Below are positions 17,135 through 24,358 of a DNA stretch of 49,508 bases, one piece after another. A program made the translations under genes and the position numbers. Every line of letters starts with the position of its first letter. Position 1 is the first letter of the stretch. The notes under the pieces are model-generated. The model did not search any database and was not told the origin of the DNA. It was given only the letters and a program-made list of their open reading frames with translations. The DNA is from Sulfurimonas sp. (GTDB taxonomy: Bacteria > Campylobacterota > Campylobacteria > Campylobacterales > Sulfurimonadaceae): positions 1-49,508 of the forward strand of contig JAQUFE010000015.1 in NCBI GenBank assembly GCA_028684815.1, given 5' to 3'.

Positions 17135-18793
17135 ATGATTACACAAGACTCTATAGATGCGCTAAAATCCAGACTTGATATTGTTGATGTGGTTGGCTCT
17201 TATGTGGAGTTAAAAAGAGCTGGTGCAAACTTTAAAGCACCTTGTCCATTTCACGATGAAAATTCTCCCTCATTTGTTGTAAGCCCATCTAAGCAGATAT
17301 ACCACTGTTTTGGATGTGGGGCTGGCGGCGACAGCATCAAGTTTGTTATGGAGTATGAAAAACTAAACTACCCAGAAGCTCTTGAAAAACTAGCAGATAG
17401 TTATAACTTCACACTAACACACAGCAATAACAAACATAACAAACCTCGCTCACAGGTTATGGATAAACTTAGTGAGTGGTACCAAAATCTTTTAACTACA
17501 AGGCCAGATGCGCTGAGCTATTTAAAAGAGCGTGGCATCTATGAGAGTAGTGTAGAGAAGTTTGGTATCGGTTATGCACCTGATTCTAACTCTACTATAA
17601 ACTATATAAATTCACAAGGATTTTTACTTAGTGAAGCCATAGATATGGGAGTTGTGGGCTTTGATGGTGGAAGAAGTTTTGCTAGATTTATAGAGCGTAT
17701 AACTTTTCCTATCCACTCAGCGAATGGCTCTATTGTAGGTTTTGGTGGAAGAACTATAAGCGGACATCAAGCAAAATATGTAAACTCTCCAGAGACCCCA
17801 TACTATAATAAGTCTCGCCTTTTATACGCTTACCATCACGCCAAACAAACACTATATAAAACAAAAGAGATAATTATAACAGAGGGCTACCTCGATGTTA
17901 TAATGCTCCATCAAGCTGGATTTACTAATGCAGTTGCAACTCTTGGAACCGCACTAACTCCACAGCATCTACCACTTTTAAGAAAGGGAGAGCCAAGAGT
18001 TGTGATGGCTTATGATGGAGATAATGCAGGAAGAGCTGCTGCACTAAAGGCTTCAAAACTTCTTAGTGTTAGTGGTTTTAGAGGTGGAGTTATTATCTTT
18101 AGCGATGGAGAGGACCCAGCAGATATGGTGCAAAAAGGCGCTATAGATGAGCTAGCATCTATGATAAGGAAACCAAAACCTTTTATAGAGTTTGTTTTAG
18201 AGGAGTTGCTATCGCTTTATGATTTAAGAGATCCAAAAGCTAAAGAGGAGTGTATGCAAGAGGGTATGGCTTACCTAAAAACCCTCTCGCCAATACTACA
18301 AGAGGAGTATAAAACCTTTCTCGCATCTAGATTAGGTGGTTTGGGTGTTAGTCCATCTCTGCTGAAATTTTCACAAAACACAAAACAAAACAACGCACCT
18401 CTTATGCAAAAAAATAGTCATAAAGATATGTGGGAACTAACGCTTATAAAAACTGTTTTAGAGCATCCTGAGTTTATAGACCAAATCCTAGATGTTTTAG
18501 ATGCTTCACTTTTGCAGTTTCACTCAAGAGAGTTTATGTACGCACTCCAAGGAAGGGCAGATGATCCATCTTTGATGGCGATAGCAGTTGACAATGATAT
18601 ACAGGCTCTAAGAGATGAAGATGCTCTAAAGAGTGAGTTGCTACCTTTTTTACATAAATATTATGAGAGAGAGTGTAAAAATATAAAAATTCGCTCAGAT
18701 ATTACATTTGAGAAAAAAGCTTTTAAGATTCGCAAAATTCGTGATAAAATTGACAAACTCAAAAAAGGCGAATTAGTCGCTTTTAAATCATAA
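17135..18793 (+). CDS. dnaG: DNA primase DnaG
   Basis: Synthesises RNA primers for the replication fork. The protein has 552 residues. The N-terminal CHC2 zinc finger uses Cys37, His40, Cys58 and Cys61. The RNA polymerase core follows with the FGGRTI motif and the TOPRIM domain (TEGYLDVIMLHQAGF, then AYDGDNAGRAAA). The C-terminal helicase-binding region is short and diverged, as in related epsilonproteobacteria. The start is fixed by the conserved N-terminus (SIDALKSRLDIVDVVGSY). No ribosome binding site lies before it, and a -10 box sits immediately upstream, so the mRNA may be leaderless. Confidence 0.97.
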   Translation: MITQDSIDALKSRLDIVDVVGSYVELKRAGANFKAPCPFHDENSPSFVVSPSKQIYHCFGCGAGGDSIKFVMEYEKLNYPEALEKLADSYNFTLTHSNNKHNKPRSQVMDKLSEWYQNLLTTRPDALSYLKERGIYESSVEKFGIGYAPDSNSTINYINSQGFLLSEAIDMGVVGFDGGRSFARFIERITFPIHSANGSIVGFGGRTISGHQAKYVNSPETPYYNKSRLLYAYHHAKQTLYKTKEIIITEGYLDVIMLHQAGFTNAVATLGTALTPQHLPLLRKGEPRVVMAYDGDNAGRAAALKASKLLSVSGFRGGVIIFSDGEDPADMVQKGAIDELASMIRKPKPFIEFVLEELLSLYDLRDPKAKEECMQEGMAYLKTLSPILQEEYKTFLASRLGGLGVSPSLLKFSQNTKQNNAPLMQKNSHKDMWELTLIKTVLEHPEFIDQILDVLDASLLQFHSREFMYALQGRADDPSLMAIAVDNDIQALRDEDALKSELLPFLHKYYERECKNIKIRSDITFEKKAFKIRKIRDKIDKLKKGELVAFKS

Positions 18794-18801
18794 CAAGTTA
18801 T

Positions 18802-18807
18802 TATAAT
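18802..18807 (+). promoter_or_regulatory. Probable -10 box of the PP-loop gene
   Basis: TATAAT in GTTATTATAATGG, 31 bases before the ATG. It gives a leader long enough for the AAAAAGGTAG ribosome binding site. Confidence 0.5.
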
Positions 18808-18838
18808 GGTAGAATTATAAAAAGCAAAAAGGTAGTAT

Positions 18839-19816
18839 ATGAAAGCGATAGCACTCTTTAGCGGTGGACTCGACTCAACTTTGGCGATGAAGCTTATCTT
18901 AGACCAAGGCATAGAAGTCTTAGCCCTAAATATCTCTACGGGTTTTGGAAGTACAAAAGATAGACAAGAACATATGCAGAGTATGTGTGACCAAGTTGGT
19001 GCTGAGCTTATGATTATAGATATTGAGAGTGAATTTTTGCAAGATGTACTCTTTAGTCCAAAACATGGTTATGGAAAAAATTTCAACCCTTGTATAGATT
19101 GTCATGCGAAAATGTTTGCAGTTGCAAAGAGAATCATGGAAGCAGAGGGTGCAAGTTTTTTGATAAGTGGAGAGGTTTTAGGTCAACGTCCGATGAGTCA
19201 AAACAAAGATGCACTTCAGTTAGTCCTAAATGAAAGTAATTGCGATGGACTTCTTTTACGCCCAATGTCTGCAAAACTACTAGAGCCGACAATCGCTGAG
19301 ACAAAAGGTTGGGTAGATAGAGAGAAGTTAGAGGGCATAAGTGGGCGAAGTCGTGAGAGACAGCTTCAACTTGCAGGCGAGATAGGACTTGCTGACTTTG
19401 AGTCTCCTGGTGGTGGTTGTTTGCTTACAGATGAAAACTTTGGCAAGAAGATGCGAGACTTTATAAAATATGAGAAATTCGAGGTAAAAGATATTCCAGT
19501 TATGAAGTTTGGAAGGCATCTGCGCTTACCAGATGGAGCGAAGCTTGTTGTTGGAAGAAACAAAGATGAAAATGCTTACCTACAAGAGATAGACAACGAT
19601 AAGTTTTATCACATAAGAACTCTTGGGATTCCTGGACCTCACTCCTTGCTAAGTAAAAATGCGAGTGATGAGGATAAAGAGTTAGCTGCAAAAGTAATCT
19701 TGACTTATACTAAGGCTGATAAAGAGACTTCATACACACTTCTTTTTGATAAAGAAGAGTTGCAAAGCTCGCCATATAGCTCAAGGCAAGAGATAGAAGC
19801 TTTTACAATTTTGTAG
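18839..19816 (+). CDS. PP-loop ATP pyrophosphatase, tRNA thiolation (MnmA/ThiI)-like
   Basis: A 325-residue enzyme of the N-type ATP pyrophosphatase superfamily. The P-loop SGGLDST lies at residues 8-14, and a catalytic-type CIDC pair (Cys85, Cys88) sits in NPCIDCHAKMF. The region LISGEVLGQRPMSQ is typical of a MnmA-related branch that lacks the full tRNA-binding C-terminal domain of MnmA. A conserved PGGGCLLTD motif follows. Adenylation and sulfur transfer to a tRNA base is the most likely chemistry, but the substrate is not established. Other PP-loop roles cannot be excluded. The gene has its own promoter and a clear AAGGTAG ribosome binding site. Confidence 0.8.
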   Translation: MKAIALFSGGLDSTLAMKLILDQGIEVLALNISTGFGSTKDRQEHMQSMCDQVGAELMIIDIESEFLQDVLFSPKHGYGKNFNPCIDCHAKMFAVAKRIMEAEGASFLISGEVLGQRPMSQNKDALQLVLNESNCDGLLLRPMSAKLLEPTIAETKGWVDREKLEGISGRSRERQLQLAGEIGLADFESPGGGCLLTDENFGKKMRDFIKYEKFEVKDIPVMKFGRHLRLPDGAKLVVGRNKDENAYLQEIDNDKFYHIRTLGIPGPHSLLSKNASDEDKELAAKVILTYTKADKETSYTLLFDKEELQSSPYSSRQEIEAFTIL

Positions 19817-19869
19817 ATTAGGCTATACTACAAAGAGTTAAAAACTTGACTAAATTTAGGAGTTTTACT

Positions 19870-20280
19870 ATGGCTGGTATTCACTTTCAATTTGCAGACT
19901 TTAAACAACTACTTCGTTTAAATATTGGTATAGCTCAAAGGCTCGATGAAAACAGAGCTGAGAGTTTTACTCTACTCTACTGTGACTTCTCCAATGCTCC
20001 AAAAATTAATATTTTAGACACACTATCAGATACACTAAGAACATCTGATACCATTGCAAACTATAAAAAAGACTACTTTTTTGTTCTTCCATATACTGAT
20101 AAATATGGCGCAGAGATAGTAAAAAAACAGTTAGATGCAAAGGCTGGAGTTTTTTTAAACTCTTTTTTGATTAGTTATCCTGTTGATGGAGAAAACGCTG
20201 ATGAGCTTGTGTCAGTGCTTCAAAACAGTGTAAAACAGTTTTGTAAAAAGGATATAGACTACTTGGACATACTTGAGTAG
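19870..20280 (+). CDS. Diverged GGDEF-like single-domain protein
   Basis: A soluble 136-residue protein. Its layout follows the second half of a GGDEF domain: FTLLYCDFS at the position of the metal-binding strand, LRTSDTIANYKKDYFFVLPY where the signature GGDEF strand-turn-strand should be, and a final NSFLISYPVDGENADELVSVLQ as in the terminal helix region. The signature is replaced by KKDYF and the DxD-type metal site is lost, so catalysis is not expected. AGGAG seven bases before the ATG fixes this start; an upstream TTG is poorer. It converges with the small exported gene, with overlapping 3' ends. It could be a relic or a nucleotide-binding partner; family membership is inferred from pattern only. 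Confidence 0.65.
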   Translation: MAGIHFQFADFKQLLRLNIGIAQRLDENRAESFTLLYCDFSNAPKINILDTLSDTLRTSDTIANYKKDYFFVLPYTDKYGAEIVKKQLDAKAGVFLNSFLISYPVDGENADELVSVLQNSVKQFCKKDIDYLDILE

Positions 20281-20522
20281 TCAAATTTGTAAATCTTAGA
20301 ATTTTTGTAAAATTCTATAGCTTCTGATATCCTCTGCTCTTTATAGATCTTCTTATCGCAAACCAACCTGCACTTTACTTTAGGATTGTTTGCTGCTTCT
20401 TTTGCTTCTTTGCTCTGTTTTGTCTCAAAAGGAAGAAACTCAAATTTCTTGTCTTTTGGAGTATCAAACGGAGTTTGTGAAAAAAGAAGAGCTGGCAGGA
20501 TTAAAAAAAATATCTTTTTCAT
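20259..20522 (-). CDS. Small exported protein of unknown function
   Basis: An 87-residue protein with a signal peptide (MKKIFFLILPALLFSQ) and a polar mature region that includes CRLVC, two cysteines four apart, and a charged C-terminal helix with YKNSKIYKFDY. AAGG lies close before the ATG. An ATG nine codons upstream is possible but would place charged residues before the signal core. The gene is divergent from fliK and 3'-overlaps the GGDEF-like gene by 22 bases. The two cysteines suggest a disulfide in the periplasm. No family is recognised. Confidence 0.7.
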   Translation of the reverse strand: MKKIFFLILPALLFSQTPFDTPKDKKFEFLPFETKQSKEAKEAANNPKVKCRLVCDKKIYKEQRISEAIEFYKNSKIYKFDYSSMSK

Positions 20523-20570
20523 AAACCTTATATCGACAAAATTACACATATTTTAAATCCACTTTATCTC

Positions 20571-20588
20571 TTGGAATAGTTAATGCTT
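20571..20588 (+). promoter_or_regulatory. Sigma-54 promoter of the fliK operon
   Basis: TTGGAATAGTTAATGCTT has the invariant GG-N10-GC spacing of sigma-54 promoters (GG at 20573, GC at 20585) and lies about 40 bases before fliK. Sigma-54 control of middle flagellar genes is established for Campylobacter and Helicobacter. Confidence 0.75.
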
Positions 20589-20628
20589 TATAACTATAAA
20601 TCGCCCTAACAAAGGCAAGGAGTAAAAG

Positions 20629-22071
20629 ATGATTGTTGTAAATGCAAAGAGTGATGCCAAAGCATCATCTCCTCTTGCAACTCCAGATAAAGAGCCAAGC
20701 CTATCTTTCTCACAGCTCTTAAAAGGTGTTGTAACAAAAGACAAACCAGCAAATGGTGCAATAGTTTTATCGTTAGAAAATGAAAAACCATTAAATGTAG
20801 CCTCAAAAACAAGCTCTAAAAAAGAGTCACTCCTCTCTCTTTTAAAAGGCGATAAAGCTAAAGAGGGTGAACCTCCTACAAAGCTTGTAACTGAGCAAAA
20901 AGATGCCATAGAACTAAATCCAAAACTTACCCAGAATATGAGCCCTAAAGAGTTAAAAGCTTTAGTCTCAGATGCAAAAGAGTACTTAAAATCTAAAATA
21001 TTAGAGAGCGATGAGTACAAGAAATCGCAAGTAAAAGAGCTACCTACAACGCTAAAAGGCTTAGCTACTATGGCTAAAAACTTTGGTATAGATGTTTCAA
21101 AACTGAGTTTAGAAGAGGTTAGGGTTAAGCCAGATGCAAAGAGTGATGTTTTGCTAAAATCAAAGAGTTCTAAAATCGATGCAAAATCACAAAATACCAA
21201 CACCATAGGTAGTGAACAAAAAACACCGACAAAAGCAGAGATGCAAAATGTAGTGGAGGATAAAAAGTTAGATACTAAGTTAGATGCAAAGCTTACTAGT
21301 GAGATAACAAATAAAACACCTCTGTTTAAAGCTGCAGAGGCAAAAGAGCACTCAACCGAGCAGATAGTAGTAGCTAAGCAGTTTAAGATAGAGCAAAAAA
21401 CACCAAAAGAAAAAGCAGATGAAACATTAAAGTTACTTTTGCGAGGTGAAAAAGTTAAAGGTTCTACAAATCTTACAGCTGATTTCTCTGTGGCTACTGC
21501 TAAAGTTCTTGCTCCAACAGCAACAACAGATGTGACTAAAAACTTAGAGAGACTTTTACATGGTGAAACATCAATCAGCACAGAACAAAGCAACTCTAAC
21601 TCAAAGCTAGATGGGCTAGCTCTAAAAACAGATAGTTTAGAAGTGAAACTAAATGAAGCCAAGCAGATGATAAAGTACCTCTCTCAAGATGTAAAGACGG
21701 CTATAGAGGATTATAAATCTCCTTTTACAAGGATAAAAGTTCAGTTAAATCCACAAAGGCTCGGAGAAGTTGATCTTACAATAGTCCAAAGAGGTAAAAA
21801 TTTACATGTAAATATCAGCTCAAATAACACTGCAATCAACACGCTCTCAATGAATGCAAATGAGCTAAGAGTGCAGTTAAACAACAGTGGAATAAATAAT
21901 GCTTCACTTAACTTTAATAACTCTTCAGGAGGCGAGCAACAAGCTGCAAACCAGCAGCAAAATCGTCAAAATGAAAAAAGGGCTAATGAAGAGTATTCTT
22001 ATTTTGAAAACGAAGATAAAAATGAAGAGGTTTTAAGCTCTTTAGAAATCGTAGTTCCAAACTACGCATAA
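20629..22071 (+). CDS. fliK: Flagellar hook-length control protein FliK
   Basis: Secreted ruler that measures hook length and switches the export apparatus from rod/hook to filament proteins. The 480-residue protein has a long, disordered, Lys/Ser/Thr-rich N-terminal half with repeated LLRGEKVK and LLHGETS-like segments. The C-terminal Flg_hook domain, about 355-440, is well conserved, with FTRIKVQLNPQRLGEVDLTI and the region LRVQLNNSGINNASL. A Gln/Asn-rich tail follows. It starts a cluster with flgD and two hook-type genes and has a sigma-54 promoter immediately upstream. Confidence 0.92.
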   Translation: MIVVNAKSDAKASSPLATPDKEPSLSFSQLLKGVVTKDKPANGAIVLSLENEKPLNVASKTSSKKESLLSLLKGDKAKEGEPPTKLVTEQKDAIELNPKLTQNMSPKELKALVSDAKEYLKSKILESDEYKKSQVKELPTTLKGLATMAKNFGIDVSKLSLEEVRVKPDAKSDVLLKSKSSKIDAKSQNTNTIGSEQKTPTKAEMQNVVEDKKLDTKLDAKLTSEITNKTPLFKAAEAKEHSTEQIVVAKQFKIEQKTPKEKADETLKLLLRGEKVKGSTNLTADFSVATAKVLAPTATTDVTKNLERLLHGETSISTEQSNSNSKLDGLALKTDSLEVKLNEAKQMIKYLSQDVKTAIEDYKSPFTRIKVQLNPQRLGEVDLTIVQRGKNLHVNISSNNTAINTLSMNANELRVQLNNSGINNASLNFNNSSGGEQQAANQQQNRQNEKRANEEYSYFENEDKNEEVLSSLEIVVPNYA

Positions 22072-22072
22072 G

Positions 22073-22121
22073 TAAGGGACTTGTTCCTTTTACGGACAAA
22101 TAAGATGAAGGGCTCCTTCAT
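22073..22121 (+). repeat. Short copy of the hairpin element plus a second hairpin before flgD
   Basis: GGGACTTGTTCC lies inside an imperfect stem (GTAAGGGAC/GTTCCTTTTAC) of the same family as the elements before nrdB and flgE. After it, ATGAAGG/CCTTCAT with a GCT loop (22105-22121) is followed by TTTAT. A closely aligned leader precedes flgE. The second hairpin could act as a weak terminator between fliK and flgD. Confidence 0.65.
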
Positions 22122-22149
22122 TTTATGAAATAAAATTAAGGAGTATATT

Positions 22150-22845
22150 ATGGCAATCAATTCAGTAGGACAAAACTTAGCAACTCATGGTAGTGTAGAT
22201 AACACACCGGCAGTAAAAGATAAAACAATTCTGGGTAAAGATGACTTTATGAAGCTTCTCTTAGTGGAACTTCAACATCAGGATCCGACTGAGCCAATGG
22301 ATAGTGAGAAGATTTTATCTCAAACTTCTCAACTAGCTACTCTTGAGGCATCTGAGAATACTAACAAAGCTCTTGCAGATTTGGCAGCATCTCTTGGTGC
22401 ATCACAGCACTTCTCAACTATTGCTGCCATTGGTAAAACAGCGGACTTAGGAAGTAATGCTATAGCTCATGACAAAGGCTCAAGAAGTACTTTTGAAGTA
22501 TATTTTCCAGAAGATATAAAAGCTGGAACATTAGAAATCTTAAATAATGAAGGCAAAGTTGTTGGCACAGTAGATATCGATATGAAAGATAAAGAAGGAA
22601 ATGTGTTAGCTAAAAAAGATGCAGGCGTACATCAGTTTGACTGGGATGGGGTGTTAAGTAATGGAGCAAATGCAGAGAGCGGAATTTACTATGTAACTGC
22701 AAGTTACAAAAATGAATCAGGTGAAGCACTCACTACAAGACTTGGAACTTATCCTATAGAGGCGGTTAGGTTTGAAGGTGGTAAAGCACTTGTAAAAGTA
22801 GGCTCAAACTATGTTCCACTTGACGATATTAGAGAGGTTTATTAA
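22150..22845 (+). CDS. flgD: Flagellar hook capping protein FlgD
   Basis: Scaffold for hook polymerisation at the growing hook tip. The 231-residue length is typical. The N-terminal FlgD signature LGKDDFMKLLLVELQHQDPTEP (about 28-49) and the DSEKILSQTSQLATLE block are clear. The C-terminal half contains the Ig-like/tudor region, with GVHQFDWDGVLSNGANAESGIYYV. AAGGAG seven bases before the ATG sets the start. It follows fliK after a short leader with two hairpins and is followed closely by a hook-family gene, so the three form one operon. Confidence 0.95.
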   Translation: MAINSVGQNLATHGSVDNTPAVKDKTILGKDDFMKLLLVELQHQDPTEPMDSEKILSQTSQLATLEASENTNKALADLAASLGASQHFSTIAAIGKTADLGSNAIAHDKGSRSTFEVYFPEDIKAGTLEILNNEGKVVGTVDIDMKDKEGNVLAKKDAGVHQFDWDGVLSNGANAESGIYYVTASYKNESGEALTTRLGTYPIEAVRFEGGKALVKVGSNYVPLDDIREVY

Positions 22846-22850
22846 ACACC

Positions 22851-24110
22851 ATGATGACTCAAGCCTTTTATACAGGTGTATCTGGCTTAAAAACACACCA
22901 AACAGCGATAGATATAGTATCTGATAATATTGCAAATATCTCAACTATTGGTTTTCGCGGATATAGACCTGAGTTCTCATCTATCTTTGAAGAGACTCTA
23001 AATAGTACATCGGCAAAGCCTACCAATGACACTACCGGTTATGGTGTAATGCTAAGTACGGCTGCGATGGATAAAGGGCAAGGTAGCATCTTGCTCTCTG
23101 AAAATTCTACAGACCTAGCCATAGTTGGTAATGGTTGGTTTGGAGTATCTGGAAGTGCCCAGACAATGTACACAAGAGCTGGAAATTTTACCTTTGATGT
23201 AGATAGTGACCTAGTGACTCAAGATGGGCACTATGTTTTAGGAACATTGGGTAAAAACATAAATGATAATAACGAACTAACAACTATATTAGATGAAGTA
23301 AAACTAGGCGATATAGGTTCTCAAGATAAATTACGTTTTCCAAAGACTCTTACATATCCGCCAGAACCATCTACACAAGCAAAGTTTATGGGAAATATTG
23401 GGACTGAAGACGCGGTTCAAACTATAGGTACTAGCGTAGTTGATCCACAGAACAATAAAAACCATCTAAAGCTCTCTTTTACAAAGATAGATCCACAAAT
23501 CTTGCCTGGTAGCCAGTGGAATGTGGTAGCCACTACACAGACACTCGATGGCCAAACTATTTATGATACACAAACAGGGATAGTTGAGTTTAGTGAGAAT
23601 GGCGGGCTCATCTCAACCGACCTAACAACTATTGATAACAATGGCGCGCAAGTAGCTATAGATATGGGAAGTGGGTTTGATGGTGTTGTGGCTATTAGTA
23701 ATGTAGCTGTAAGCGCATCTAGCATCTCAGATGGAACAATAGGTGGAGACTTAGTAGGTTACAGTATTAACAAAAATGCTGAAGTTATTGCTACGTTTAC
23801 AAATGGGATGCAAAGTAGTGTGGGTAAAATCGCAGTATATCACTTTGTAAATGAACAAGGACTTGAGCGAGCTGGCGGAGCAAACTATTTCAAGAGTGAC
23901 AACAGTGGAGATCCACTCTTTTATAAAGATGCAAATGGAGAAAATATCATAGGAACAAATGTTATAAACTATAAGCTTGAGAACTCCAACGTAAGAATGG
24001 ATGTAGCACTAACAGACCTTATAATACTTCAAAAATCATACGATGCAAACGCTAAGTGCGTAACTACAGCAGACCAAATGATACAAAAAGCTCTACAGAT
24101 GCACAGATAA
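22851..24110 (+). CDS. Flagellar hook-basal body family protein (FlgE-like)
   Basis: A 419-residue axial protein with the conserved N-terminal motif SGLKTHQTAIDIVSDNIANIST and the C-terminal heptad region DLIILQKSYDANAKCVTTADQMIQKALQ, the signatures of rod, hook and distal-rod proteins. The middle D2 part contains ENSTDLAIVGNGWFGV. Its length is between FlgG and the large hook protein, and its position after flgD matches the FlgE-type gene of the Campylobacter fliK-flgD-flgE cluster. It may be a hook variant or a hook-junction protein. It starts five bases after flgD, with an ATGATG start. A perfect hairpin follows the stop. Confidence 0.85.
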   Translation: MMTQAFYTGVSGLKTHQTAIDIVSDNIANISTIGFRGYRPEFSSIFEETLNSTSAKPTNDTTGYGVMLSTAAMDKGQGSILLSENSTDLAIVGNGWFGVSGSAQTMYTRAGNFTFDVDSDLVTQDGHYVLGTLGKNINDNNELTTILDEVKLGDIGSQDKLRFPKTLTYPPEPSTQAKFMGNIGTEDAVQTIGTSVVDPQNNKNHLKLSFTKIDPQILPGSQWNVVATTQTLDGQTIYDTQTGIVEFSENGGLISTDLTTIDNNGAQVAIDMGSGFDGVVAISNVAVSASSISDGTIGGDLVGYSINKNAEVIATFTNGMQSSVGKIAVYHFVNEQGLERAGGANYFKSDNSGDPLFYKDANGENIIGTNVINYKLENSNVRMDVALTDLIILQKSYDANAKCVTTADQMIQKALQMHR

Positions 24111-24135
24111 CTTCTAGCTCTATAAGCTAGAAGTT
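24109..24135 (+). terminator. Hairpin overlapping the stop codon of the FlgE-like gene
   Basis: A perfect 11-bp stem AACTTCTAGCT/AGCTAGAAGTT with a five-base loop, beginning within the stop codon. No T-run follows. The 3' arm abuts the next sigma-54 promoter (its TT forms the promoter's first bases), so ending one transcript and starting the next share the same DNA. Confidence 0.6.
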
Positions 24136-24150
24136 GGAACATAAAATGCT
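24134..24150 (+). promoter_or_regulatory. Sigma-54 promoter of flgE
   Basis: TTGGAACATAAAATGCT has the exact GG-N10-GC spacing (GG at 24136, GC at 24148) and resembles the fliK promoter closely. It is about 210 bases before the flgE start, an unusually long leader that contains a structured repeat element. Confidence 0.75.
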
Positions 24151-24233
24151 ATCTATTCTTTAAGTAAAAAAAAGATTTTTGACTGAACAAATAGCAAGAA
24201 GAGAATCTTCTATATCTATCAAGTAAGTCAAAA

Positions 24234-24337
24234 GGCACAAGTTTCCTACCGAAGGAAACTCAAGCGCTAGCGTAGTAAAACGGACTTGTTCGTTTTGCGT
24301 GACAAATAGAATGGGATTAGGTTCCCTTAAATTTATA
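24234..24337 (+). repeat. Hairpin element in the flgE leader, inverted copy of the pre-nrdB element
   Basis: Reading on the minus strand, this aligns with the first unit of the pre-nrdB repeat over about 65 bases. Stem GTTTCCT/AGGAAAC lies at 24241-24259, a GCGCTAGCG core follows, and stem AAAACGGAC/GTTCGTTTT lies at 24277-24296. Stem bases differ from the pre-nrdB copy in a compensating way. Downstream bases up to 24337, with AATTTAT/ATAAATT, align with the flgD leader. Confidence 0.75.
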
Positions 24338-24358
24338 AAATAAATTAAAGGACATAAG

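Noticed and set aside
20580-21662. Long minus-strand open frame opposite fliK
   Set aside because: It is antisense to a well-supported gene. Its Ser/Phe-rich translation is what the complement of a Lys-rich gene gives, and there is no start context.
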